Assembly (NCBI GenBank): GCA_017983845.1 | Contig: JAGOAO010000019.1 | Span: 1 to 32,516, forward strand | DNA from: Sediminibacterium sp. | Lineage (GTDB): Bacteria > Bacteroidota > Bacteroidia > Chitinophagales > Chitinophagaceae | DNA length: 32,516 nucleotides | Direction of reading: 5' to 3' | Shown here: in pieces, positions 27,201 to 32,516 of the stretch | Layout: each line of letters starts with the position of its first letter | Numbering within the stretch: position 1 is the stretch's first letter | Notes under the pieces: model-generated | Seen by the model: the letters and a program-made list of their open reading frames with translations, nothing else | Database searches by the model: none | Told to the model about the DNA's origin: nothing | Translations under genes and position numbers: made by a program

Positions 27201-30200
27201 TCAGGATACATTAAAAATCCAGCAGGATCAAAATACATAAAGTTCATAGAAGTATTTATCGATAAATTAAACTGTGCATTAAATCCAATTCCATCAGCAC
27301 TACCCCAATTTAAAGGGCCACCAGCAATGCTAGTCACATCCCCAGAAGGTGTAACTTTTCTAATATCAGTAGCATCTCTTTCAGCCACATATAAATTACC
27401 GGCAGGGTCAATCGCTAATCCCATTGGAGAAGAAAATTGAGCATTCGTTCCATTACCGTCTTCTATGTTACCATAAGTTCCATCTTCCCTTCCAGCTAAA
27501 ATGGTCACATTGCCTCCAACTATTTTTCGAATTCTATTTCCATTTTGAGCTTCAACAACATAAACCGTTAAGCCATCACTCGTTATGGCTACATCAAAAG
27601 GGTGTGTAAATTTAGCAGTTGAAGTTGAAACAGCTGAGGTAACAATTGCTTGCGGTGTTGTAAAATCAGTGCCATCTTGTACGCCTGCAAAAGTGGTCAC
27701 ATCACCATAAGGGATAGTCACTTTTCGAATCAAACTATTTCTTTCGTCAGCCACCAATAAATAGGTATTATCAGGAGAAATTGTCAATCCTTTTGGATAA
27801 GAGAATCTTGCATTTCTGCCAGAACCATTTACAAATGCAACTGAATTTCTTGTTCCAGCAAATTCATAGGAATCTAAATTTGTACTTGATGTAACATAAG
27901 TAGGCGATGTATTAGGATAATTTAAACTATCGCTATTTAATAATCTATTCACACTTCCAGAACCGATTGTATAATATAAATTACCATTCCTGCTGTCAAT
28001 GACAATATCAGTAGGTTGCGAAAAGCCATTATCACCAACATCAAAAACGGAACTAATAACCCCATTTACAGAAATTTTTCTAATTCTTTCATCCCCTTGT
28101 TCAGCAATATAATAGTTACCCAATGCATCTCTTGTTATACCGGATGGTCTATTAAATTGCGAAAGTAATAAATTGGCATTATTGGCACCGCCCGAAGAGC
28201 CACTACCAGCAATAGTAGTTACCTTTTTATAAATTCCAGCTACTACGTCACCCCCGCTATTAATCACTGATAATTTAACAGGTGTATTGATTCCGTATTC
28301 TGATTGAGGGCTATATGTGATGGTAGGTGCAGCTAAACTACTATTGGTTGTAAAACTGATTGGTGCAGAATAACTCGTTCCATTTGCATTTATTACATAA
28401 GCTTTAAAAGTATACCCCGTAGTTGCTAATAATCCAGGCGTATACTCTATAAAATTAGTAGCTGCTTCTGATGAAACAATTTTTGTTACGCCTGTTCCTC
28501 CAATAATTGGATTATTATTGGCACTTGTTAATGCATAAACAATTCCCTTTTCAGTTATAGCATTGTTTCTATTGGTATAGTCAACAAACAATTCACCTCC
28601 TAAATCGGCACTTGTTGTAGCAGGTTTTGCATAAGGTTTGATAGAAATTAAATCAGCAACATCTGTAATAGTTACAAGAATAGTTTGTGTACTAAATTTA
28701 GGAATACTTCCATTGTCCATCACTTTCACTTCCACTACATAGACATTGTTACCATCTGCGTCGCTTGGCAATTCAAAATCGGGCGCAGTTATAAATTCTA
28801 AAACGCCTGTACTACTATTGATTGTAAATTTAGCTGCATCAGCTCCTCCAATAATACTATAGGTTGCTGTTTGTGACAAAGCAGGATTGTCTCCATCTGT
28901 TGAAGTCACCGTAGTTACTGCAGTTGAATTTTCTGCTACGTTGATTGTTGCTGTAGCAGTGCCTCCATTACTCGTAATTACTGGTGCCAAATTGGTAGAG
29001 AATATTTTTTCTGCTCCATAATTCGTTCCCAATGCACTTGTGGCATAAGCCCTCGCGTAGTAGATTGTATTGGCGGATAAACCAGTTAATGAACTAGAAT
29101 AGCTGCCTAATCCTGAACCATCCGTTGTTTTACTATTGGCAATGGTTGGCATAGTAGCTGTATTCCAACAAACCCCTCTAGCTGTTACAGGTTGACCACC
29201 TGCCGATACCACATTTCCACCTGCACTTGCCGAAGCCTGTGTTACAGAAACAGCTTCTGCACTGGTAACCAAAGGCAAATTCACAACTGATAATGTTAGA
29301 TTATAGGAAGCAGTGCCAAACTCATTATGCGCAATCACTTTATAAGTTTTATTGGCAACCAGTTCGGTTGGTGTTCCTGAAATTACACCTGTCCTTTGAT
29401 CCATTTTTAAACCAGCAGGTAATTTAGGAATGGTGTAATAACCGTTGGGTCTAATTTTTCTCAAGGCTCCTCCGTATTCTTCCAAAGCAAACAAACTTGA
29501 TTCACCATCCATTTGAGTTTGTGTTACAGGTTTAAAACTTGCATTCGAACCACGACCATCAATTGAACTATTATTATAACCACCAGTAAAATAATTGCCA
29601 TCATATCCAGCATAATTAGACTCTTTTCCATCTGGCGCAATACTTATAAATTGTTTGTTTGCTGCTAAAATTGCGTAACCCCTGAAATCTAACATTACAC
29701 CACCTATATGATCAAAACCTAGCTTGTATGGATAGGATTTATTCACTCCCCCCCATTCTAAGGAAATTCTATATTCATATAACCAATGTTTTATAGAATA
29801 GGTAAGATATGTTTGATTGGGCGTAAGTATACGCTTACCGGATAAACGATAATTATTCCTATCTCCTGGCCCAATTTTCATTGTTTTTCCAGCCCAATAT
29901 CCAGTATAATAATAAGCATATATATAATAATTACTAGTATATATAATTTGTCCTGGATCACCTAATTGCATGTCTGTTGGACCAATACTTGTATTTAATG
30001 CATTGTAATCAGGGGGGTCAATATAGGCAGTTGGTTTCCCTGCAACAGTTTGAACATAACCATTACTAGAGACCATTTTTATATACTGATAATCTGCAAA
30101 AAAATAGTTTCCGTCTTTGTCTATGACAAATGAATTAGGTGTTACAAGGCCATTAATGACTTTTGTTGAAATTAACACACCTGTTGGGGAATACTTTTTG

Positions 30201-30526
30201 AGCGTTGTTATGTTACTTGGATTACCATAATAGGAACAACTGATGGTATGGATATTATTGTCTTTGTCAATTGTAAAAGCTTGTATCTTATTTGAAGCTG
30301 GCAAGAAGGTGCTCACATTTGTCAGCGTGTCGTTACTAATAGCACCTCCGGTATTGGTAGGACTAATTGGACTAATTGGGGCGTTGTTTACAAAACTTAA
30401 ATTATTGGGGTAACTAATTACTGGAGCAGTTTGACCAAAAACTTGTTGGTTCAAAGCCAAAAAACATATTAAATAAAAAAATAATTTAGAATGCTCAATT
30501 GAACGTTTTGTAAAAGTTGAAATCAT
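21287..30526 (-). CDS. Giant secreted modular adhesin-like protein with CHU_C (T9SS type B) C-terminus
   Basis: The 3079-residue protein has a signal peptide (1-32, ending VFGQ). Modules in order: first strands of a He_PIG Ig domain (34-62), NHL-type repeats (about 64-362), the rest of that Ig (365-416), an FN3-like GVCW module (417-512), cadherin (514-623), a second FN3-like module (625-728), a second split Ig (733-763, 1123-1151, 1367-1391) holding an NHL region and a concanavalin-A-like domain, seven He_PIG Ig modules (1391-2026), a third FN3-like module (2027-2122), another Ig (2123-2206), four cadherin-like beta-sandwich repeats (2213-2600), thrombospondin-3-like repeats (2611-2743), another Ig (2746-2830), a Big2-like and a PKD-like segment (2831-2985), and CHU_C (2991-3079). 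The role as surface adhesin or matrix protein is inferred. The frame is intact throughout; the next gene is its PorP/SprF partner. Confidence 0.93.
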   Translation of the reverse strand: MISTFTKRSIEHSKLFFYLICFLALNQQVFGQTAPVISYPNNLSFVNNAPISPISPTNTGGAISNDTLTNVSTFLPASNKIQAFTIDKDNNIHTISCSYYGNPSNITTLKKYSPTGVLISTKVINGLVTPNSFVIDKDGNYFFADYQYIKMVSSNGYVQTVAGKPTAYIDPPDYNALNTSIGPTDMQLGDPGQIIYTSNYYIYAYYYTGYWAGKTMKIGPGDRNNYRLSGKRILTPNQTYLTYSIKHWLYEYRISLEWGGVNKSYPYKLGFDHIGGVMLDFRGYAILAANKQFISIAPDGKESNYAGYDGNYFTGGYNNSSIDGRGSNASFKPVTQTQMDGESSLFALEEYGGALRKIRPNGYYTIPKLPAGLKMDQRTGVISGTPTELVANKTYKVIAHNEFGTASYNLTLSVVNLPLVTSAEAVSVTQASASAGGNVVSAGGQPVTARGVCWNTATMPTIANSKTTDGSGLGSYSSSLTGLSANTIYYARAYATSALGTNYGAEKIFSTNLAPVITSNGGTATATINVAENSTAVTTVTSTDGDNPALSQTATYSIIGGADAAKFTINSSTGVLEFITAPDFELPSDADGNNVYVVEVKVMDNGSIPKFSTQTILVTITDVADLISIKPYAKPATTSADLGGELFVDYTNRNNAITEKGIVYALTSANNNPIIGGTGVTKIVSSEAATNFIEYTPGLLATTGYTFKAYVINANGTSYSAPISFTTNSSLAAPTITYSPQSEYGINTPVKLSVINSGGDVVAGIYKKVTTIAGSGSSGGANNANLLLSQFNRPSGITRDALGNYYIAEQGDERIRKISVNGVISSVFDVGDNGFSQPTDIVIDSRNGNLYYTIGSGSVNRLLNSDSLNYPNTSPTYVTSSTNLDSYEFAGTRNSVAFVNGSGRNARFSYPKGLTISPDNTYLLVADERNSLIRKVTIPYGDVTTFAGVQDGTDFTTPQAIVTSAVSTSTAKFTHPFDVAITSDGLTVYVVEAQNGNRIRKIVGGNVTILAGREDGTYGNIEDGNGTNAQFSSPMGLAIDPAGNLYVAERDATDIRKVTPSGDVTSIAGGPLNWGSADGIGFNAQFNLSINTSMNFMYFDPAGFLMYPDWYNHKIRKINVAGFEISHPLPTGLVFSEKNGEITGTPIENTFKNHYANNFNAGIIGTTVAGGTISLTGTAAIQGDHLRLINGVSGAPAQTSAITIPANGTNQKEYRIHFKLTQKMPASTGNRSYISYSFTDESAFSTSTSDHTGSGNGISIVFDRLAGSTDNIYLRYGSGGNSTVAPSPAITSWKGRATTADIKIDALGQVSLWLDGVVVFNNVTTSSSFANADKTNFKHVIKGGVLVSNADVIEVDDIVIQEGVGASDYTITGYNGYGKSTITKTFNVVNAPLTFAYSSNNINVNNGSLVGNYTPTVTGGVPSTYTIAPSLTAGLTLNASTGIISGRPTIAAASKNYSITASNVAGSATTSVTITVTEVAPTALQFSQAGTIIQSLTATNGIAIGTITPTNTGGTVVSYSVTPNLPLGIFLNNETGFITGTPTVNAATATYTFTATNSIGSTSKALNITVNAAAPSSLSYAPIVGDNNSSIETVNPTVTGGTPTSYSISPTLPNGISLNTTNGTIAGTPRIASPITTYTITATNVTGSATATTTVVVNDVAPSNLTYNTTKFIGSNGKAITTMYANASGGAITNFTISPSLPTGLIFNGITGTISGTPIAASPLTSYLITASNNAGATTNTINIEILESVPTITYPNTTESLIVGWPIDITPTSISVGNTNFNIGTFQFSSNPALPAGLTINVNTGRITGAVQSTLPLTNYTITISNGTQSSTVAIALQVDDAPPSGLSYTTRTVMNSDGTSASTLTPISNGGRITSYAVSPSLPSGLTLNTTTGVVTGTPNATMSSTSYVITASSGIGSTTATVDLEVTSNAPTFSYVGGAFIAAAGVPINSIVPAISNSQTASFNIGTINYTIAPALPSGLTLNNLTGEITGTPTGTSASTTYIITATNGSNSTTSSLNIMIAGLPTIASTTVVTSIEKNAAISGGNVTSDGGLSIIEKGVCWSLNTNPTINDNGINNGLSTGVFTANMAGLEANTTYYVRAYATNAAGTSYGNEISFKTLPSISYSTTNTFVRGTQKNIVPTISGANTLSFTSSTLPAGLTIDGTTGIISGTATTIQSAATFTITATNVDGGSTSTNLSISVITSNNSSLSGINLNIGTLTPNFNTSTYNYSSSVGSGTNSITITPVGSNGAATITVNGATLSNGAATVNLVTGTNTVTVFVTADDGVTTSTYSLIVTKAATISNDASLGGFTLSTGTISPNFNTSTYNYTSSVGANTNSIVISPSGTNAQATITVNGAALTNGGATVNLISGTNTITVVVTAEDGIVTRTYTLIVTKTNSLSTNANLSNLVLSNATLTSNFVTNTVSYTATVPYGTTSVTILPTLSDPLASIKVNNVTVANGASSNAINLAIGANTINVVVTAEDGTSTKTYSVIITRAAASAVATLSGFVLNIGTLSPSFNAGTYNYTANVGSGTSSVTITPSGSNGQAVITVNGNVLTNGGATINLVTGTNTITVVVTAEDGVTTKSYVVIINKAAVTNPPNTNIDTDGDGVPDAVELTEGTDPSNPNDAKDTDKDVVPDYVETQEGTNPALAGDAKDTDGDGMADYLEIKNGYDPLVVDVPVDTDKDGVPDAVEIAEGTNPNNPIDAKDTDLDGVPDYIEVKQGTSPVNATDVKDLFGAPAIKYANIPSVITSGVSIQLVPIASTLSIIKYTITPNLPVGLILDSTTGIISGAPSQAKKLTTYIVTATNAIGSRKSTFNMAVIPSLKPIVGSSIICGKSQSIQLSNEIPGGVWSSSNTSIAIVDINGKVIGVGNTADSVMITYTLTVDSSSNAVQHKIYYNPAAPISMRLNFQDIVIGKPTVLQSRPGGVKYEWSPSGVLDNSNIANPTAILNAATLFTIKVTAANGCLSVDTLPTRVFYEPEIHIPNVFSPNGDGMNDVLKLNFVNIAELKFFKVYDRYNRLVFESKSLVNTWDGSYLGRPLPSDTYYWIFSAVDNKGIAFSKSGPIIIIK
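21290..21556 (-). other. CHU_C / type B gliding-motility-associated sorting domain
   Basis: Residues 2991-3079 of the giant protein contain IPNVFSPNGDGMNDVLKL, FKVYDRYNRLVFES, TWDGSYLGRPLPSDTYYW and a short hydrophobic end (IIIIK). This is the established C-terminal signal of proteins exported by the Bacteroidota type IX system with PorP/SprF help. Confidence 0.92.
22298..22696 (-). repeat. Thrombospondin-3-like calcium-binding repeats
   Basis: Residues 2611-2743 hold about four copies of a roughly 34-residue unit of the form DTDGDGVPDAVELTEGTDP, rich in Asp at alternate positions as in Ca2+-binding type 3 repeats. One copy has DTDKDVVPDYVE, where Val replaces the usual Gly of the DG pair. 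The repeats probably form a calcium-stiffened linker between the beta-sandwich stalk and the anchoring end. Confidence 0.85.
22727..23890 (-). repeat. Four cadherin-like beta-sandwich repeats
   Basis: Residues 2213-2600 consist of four units of about 92-100 residues, each with the pattern L-SGxxLNIGTLxPxFNxxTYNYTxxVGSGT, ITVNGxxLxNG and NTITVVVTAEDGxTxxTYxxxITK. The protein pattern is strongly kept while the DNA of the copies differs at many positions, so the duplications are not recent. The third copy (about 2408-2502) is the most divergent. Confidence 0.85.
24449..26356 (-). repeat. Tandem block of seven He_PIG-type Ig domains
   Basis: Residues 1391-2026 contain seven consecutive modules of about 85-95 residues with the recurring core LPxGLxLNxxTGxIxGTP, then YxITATNxxGSxTxxxxIxV. 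Two more intact copies lie at 2123-2206 and 2746-2830, and two copies are split by other domains (34-416 and 733-1391). The block probably forms a long rod. Confidence 0.88.
26429..27073 (-). other. Concanavalin-A/lectin-like domain inserted in an Ig domain
   Basis: Residues 1152-1366 contain EYRIHFKLTQKM, NRSYISYSFTDES, GISIVFDRL, DIKIDALGQVSLWLDGVVVF and VIEVDDIVIQEG, a sequence of strands expected for a laminin-G/concanavalin-A-like jelly roll. It interrupts a He_PIG module between EITGTPIENTF (1141-1151) and SDYTITGYNGYGKSTITKTF. It could bind glycan, but no ligand residues can be assigned. Confidence 0.7.
27161..28234 (-). repeat. Second NHL-type beta-propeller region
   Basis: Residues 765-1122 hold about five to six NHL-like units, for example FNRPSGITRDALGNYYIAEQ, FSYPKGLTISPDNTYLLVAD and FSSPMGLAIDPAGNLYVAER. 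Each is followed by IRKI or IRKV and a TxxAG turn. This fits a secreted propeller, and it is inserted in the same Ig loop as the first NHL region. Confidence 0.8.
29441..30337 (-). repeat. First, more divergent NHL-like propeller region
   Basis: Residues 64-362 show weaker NHL-like units: IQAFTIDKDNNIHTIS, PNSFVIDKDGNYFFAD, IGGVMLDFRGYAILAAN and LFALEEYGGALRKIRPNG. It includes a Tyr-rich stretch (about 196-212). It splits the first He_PIG module after PTNTGGAI. Confidence 0.65.
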
Positions 30527-30571
30527 AAATCAGGGTTATATTAATTTTAGAATCTCACCAACCCCAATTAG

Positions 30572-30613
30572 TAAAACAGTTCTAATAAAAGAGAACTATC
30601 TGTTTTATTAGAA
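30572..30613 (-). promoter_or_regulatory. Overlapping inverted repeats upstream of the giant gene
   Basis: Within the 285-bp gap (30527-30811) three inverted repeats overlap: TTCTAATAAAA/TTTTATTAGAA (11 bp, 12-nt loop, 30580-30613), AGTTCT/AGAACT (6 bp, 8-nt loop, 30578-30597) and TAAAACAG/CTGTTTTA (8 bp, 30572-30607). They cannot all form together. They lie 46-87 nt before the start codon and could be a 5' leader switch, an operator, or the end of the preceding gene's transcript. Otherwise the gap is very AT-rich, and I find no TAnnTTTG box in it. Confidence 0.4.
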
Positions 30614-30811
30614 AATATTAAATTGGGTACGGATACTCTAAGAAATAATATAGCAGTATGAATACCAAAAGGCTGTAGTAAAGAATTTAGAAAATATACT
30701 TAAATATTGAATTAAATTATTGAAAATCAATACATTAGCCTTTACACATTAAGTATATTATATATGTCTATCTTATTGATAATTAAAATATAATAAAATG
30801 AAAAAACTAAC

Positions 30812-32516
30812 TTATTTGTTAATTTGGCTTCTATAATAGCCTGGTTTCATGCCTGTATACAATTCAAAAGCAGCATAAAAAGTAGGCTTTGTTGCAAAAC
30901 CTGATTCTAATGCAATGCTTTCTAACTTAAACTGGTCATAAGCAGGATTTTCGAATAAAAGGCGTACTTCTTCCACTCTAAATTTATTGGTAAAAGCGTT
31001 AAAATTGGAAAAACCAGCAGATTTTAATGCTGACAATAAGTCTTTTTGAGTCGTATTTAGCTTCTCTGAAATGTCTTCTACTTTTAATTTTGGATTCAAA
31101 AATGGCTTTTCGGTTTGGTATAAATCCACCACTCTATCGTAAAGGTTCACTGAAGTTGTACTAGTTTCATTTGACGCAGCTACGCTCTTCTGTTCTAAAT
31201 TTTGCCTTATTTCCTTCTCTTGTTTGTATTTTTCAATCAATACCTCATAAGCATGCTCCAGCTGAGCAAAAAGCTTTTTTCTGGATTTTAGAAGCCAAAA
31301 TAAAATGATTACAGCAATGATTAAAGCGAAAATATAAGATCTATGAAGCATTAGATTGCTTCTTAGTGATTGGTTTTCTAGTTCTTTTTTCTCATTTTGA
31401 AACCCTAATTCAAGTTTATGCACAGCAACTTGTTTCTCTTCTGAAAGCAACGAATCATTTAGCTTACTTTTTAATTCAGCTAATTTTAATGCATTTACAA
31501 GATCTCCTTTAGATTTATAAACCTCAATTAAAGAAGGCATAATCATTAAACTCGACTGCACCTGGCCTATAGAATCAAACACTTTTATGGCTGTTTGATA
31601 ATGTAAAACCGCATCATTGTATTGTCTTTTTTGCGCTTTTATGGATGCTATTCCATCTTCCGCCATGGATATACCCTCATAAAATTTGGCCGCCTTGGAA
31701 TAAGTTAATACTTGATTGAAAATGGCTTCTGCGGAATCTAATTTATTTTGATCTAAAAACAAGTTGGCCATATTATAGGTCAATTTCACCTTAAAACGTT
31801 CCATCCCTTTAGGTGTAATCTGACTCAAAGATGATCTATAATAAAATAGTGCACTGTCTGAATTTGTACGTCTAAAATTAATGCCAATATTCATCAAAGC
31901 AGAAGCTACACATTTATTATAATTTATTTTGCTTGCTATTTCAATCGCTTGCTTATGGTATTTAGTAGAAGCGTCTAAACTATTAATTCTTGCATAGTTG
32001 TTACCAATACTATTACAAACAGTAGCTTTAGCCATCACACTATCTAATTGATCAAATAAATCATAGGATTTAAGGAAATGACGTTGTGCTTCGTTGTATT
32101 CATTTTTACTCTCAAGATAGATAGCATAGACAGAGGAAACAACACCCTCTTTATATTTATCTTTTGTCAATTGAAAATGCTTAATTGCTCCTGGGTAATA
32201 CTTACCTGCATTGTTAATGTAATTATAAGGTGCACCATGGTATAAATTTACCAATGATTCATAAATAGAAGTGGAATCACCTATAGCGGCAGCAGCAATC
32301 CTTAATTTTTCTGATCGATCAAATAAAGAATCATATTGATCTAATTGTATAAATGCTTTTTCTTGTATTTGGTAAAGCTTGACTAATGTAGGTTCATTTT
32401 CTTGTTTTAAGCTAGTATCTTTTAACAAAGAGTCTGTGATACGAATAGATTCAACCGCCTTAATTTTGACCATTTCATCCGCCTTATCTAATACCGCTGA
32501 ATATGCACTTGGAATA
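30812..32516 (-). CDS. Membrane-spanning TPR / AraC-type transcription regulator, 5' end outside the window
   Basis: The frame stays open to the right edge: 13 codons precede the first internal Met (32473), so the true start and probable signal peptide or first helix lie outside. Numbering from that Met, residues 1-345 are helical tetratricopeptide-type repeats (e.g. AKATVCNSIGNNYARINSLDASTKYHKQAIEIA). A coiled-coil-like helix follows (345-376), then one membrane helix (379-396, YIFALIIAVIILFWLL) and a positive patch (KSRKK). A second charged helix and an AraC-type DNA-binding domain (about 443-550, with FRVEEVRLLFENP and ESGFATKPTFYAAFELYTGMKPGYYR) complete it. The positive-inside rule puts the TPR part in the periplasm and the DNA-binding part in the cytoplasm, making a one-protein transmembrane signalling device. 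It lies upstream of, and parallel to, the giant adhesin gene, which is its most obvious candidate target. That link is inference. Confidence 0.88.
   Translation of the reverse strand, partial: IPSAYSAVLDKADEMVKIKAVESIRITDSLLKDTSLKQENEPTLVKLYQIQEKAFIQLDQYDSLFDRSEKLRIAAAAIGDSTSIYESLVNLYHGAPYNYINNAGKYYPGAIKHFQLTKDKYKEGVVSSVYAIYLESKNEYNEAQRHFLKSYDLFDQLDSVMAKATVCNSIGNNYARINSLDASTKYHKQAIEIASKINYNKCVASALMNIGINFRRTNSDSALFYYRSSLSQITPKGMERFKVKLTYNMANLFLDQNKLDSAEAIFNQVLTYSKAAKFYEGISMAEDGIASIKAQKRQYNDAVLHYQTAIKVFDSIGQVQSSLMIMPSLIEVYKSKGDLVNALKLAELKSKLNDSLLSEEKQVAVHKLELGFQNEKKELENQSLRSNLMLHRSYIFALIIAVIILFWLLKSRKKLFAQLEHAYEVLIEKYKQEKEIRQNLEQKSVAASNETSTTSVNLYDRVVDLYQTEKPFLNPKLKVEDISEKLNTTQKDLLSALKSAGFSNFNAFTNKFRVEEVRLLFENPAYDQFKLESIALESGFATKPTFYAAFELYTGMKPGYYRSQINK

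Noticed and set aside
30798..30836. A 12-codon plus-strand frame (MKKLTYLLIWLL) that looks like the start of a signal peptide
   Set aside because: It stops at once, overlaps the 3' end of the TPR/AraC gene on the opposite strand, and has no continuation in another frame.

Overview
The window looks like a chromosomal segment of a low-GC member of the Bacteroidota, most likely the Chitinophagaceae or a close relative. The evidence is a TonB-dependent receptor with a carboxypeptidase-regulatory-like N-terminus, a PorP/SprF protein next to a giant protein with a gliding-motility-type (CHU_C, type IX secretion) C-terminus, a DUF4270 lipoprotein beside a half-length glycogen-synthase-like protein, a GSCFA protein, and promoter boxes of the TAnnTTTG type with no Shine-Dalgarno sequences. 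I see no tRNA, rRNA, insertion sequence, prophage or CRISPR. No gap between genes exceeds about 285 bp.

Left part (1-12686): a TonB-dependent receptor running off the left edge diverges from purC. purC and trhO converge on a shared bidirectional terminator. A minus-strand run follows: rlmB, GSCFA protein, penicillin-acylase-family hydrolase and a small four-helix membrane protein, with 12-31 nt gaps. Upstream of it lie metK, with its own promoter and terminator, and a glycogen-synthase-like/DUF4270 pair. This part is mostly housekeeping (purines, tRNA and rRNA modification, S-adenosylmethionine) plus envelope functions.

Middle part (12842-20176): a tight plus-strand operon encodes a polytopic membrane protein of the LPG-synthase TM/UPF0104 type, a heptose-1-phosphate adenylyltransferase (RfaE2 type), an ALDH7-type aldehyde dehydrogenase, a subtilisin-family protease and a DinB-family protein. 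Gaps are 1-9 nt and the operon ends at a strong terminator. A YceI protein and sucC then diverge from a shared intergenic region that holds a perfect inverted repeat.

Right part (20226-32516): this is the most distinctive region. All genes are on the minus strand: a membrane-spanning TPR/AraC-type regulator (its 5' end lies outside the window), a 3079-residue secreted modular protein, and a PorP/SprF partner 27 nt further on. The giant protein has a signal peptide, two NHL-type propeller regions, a concanavalin-A-like domain, three FN3-like modules, one cadherin module, about eleven putative-Ig (He_PIG) modules, four cadherin-like beta-sandwich repeats, thrombospondin-3-like calcium repeats and a CHU_C sorting domain. 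Two of the Ig modules are split by other domains inserted within them, and one of these carries two insertions. The likely function is a T9SS-exported surface adhesin or matrix protein, with the PorP/SprF protein for export or anchoring; regulation by the upstream TPR/AraC protein is inferred from position only.
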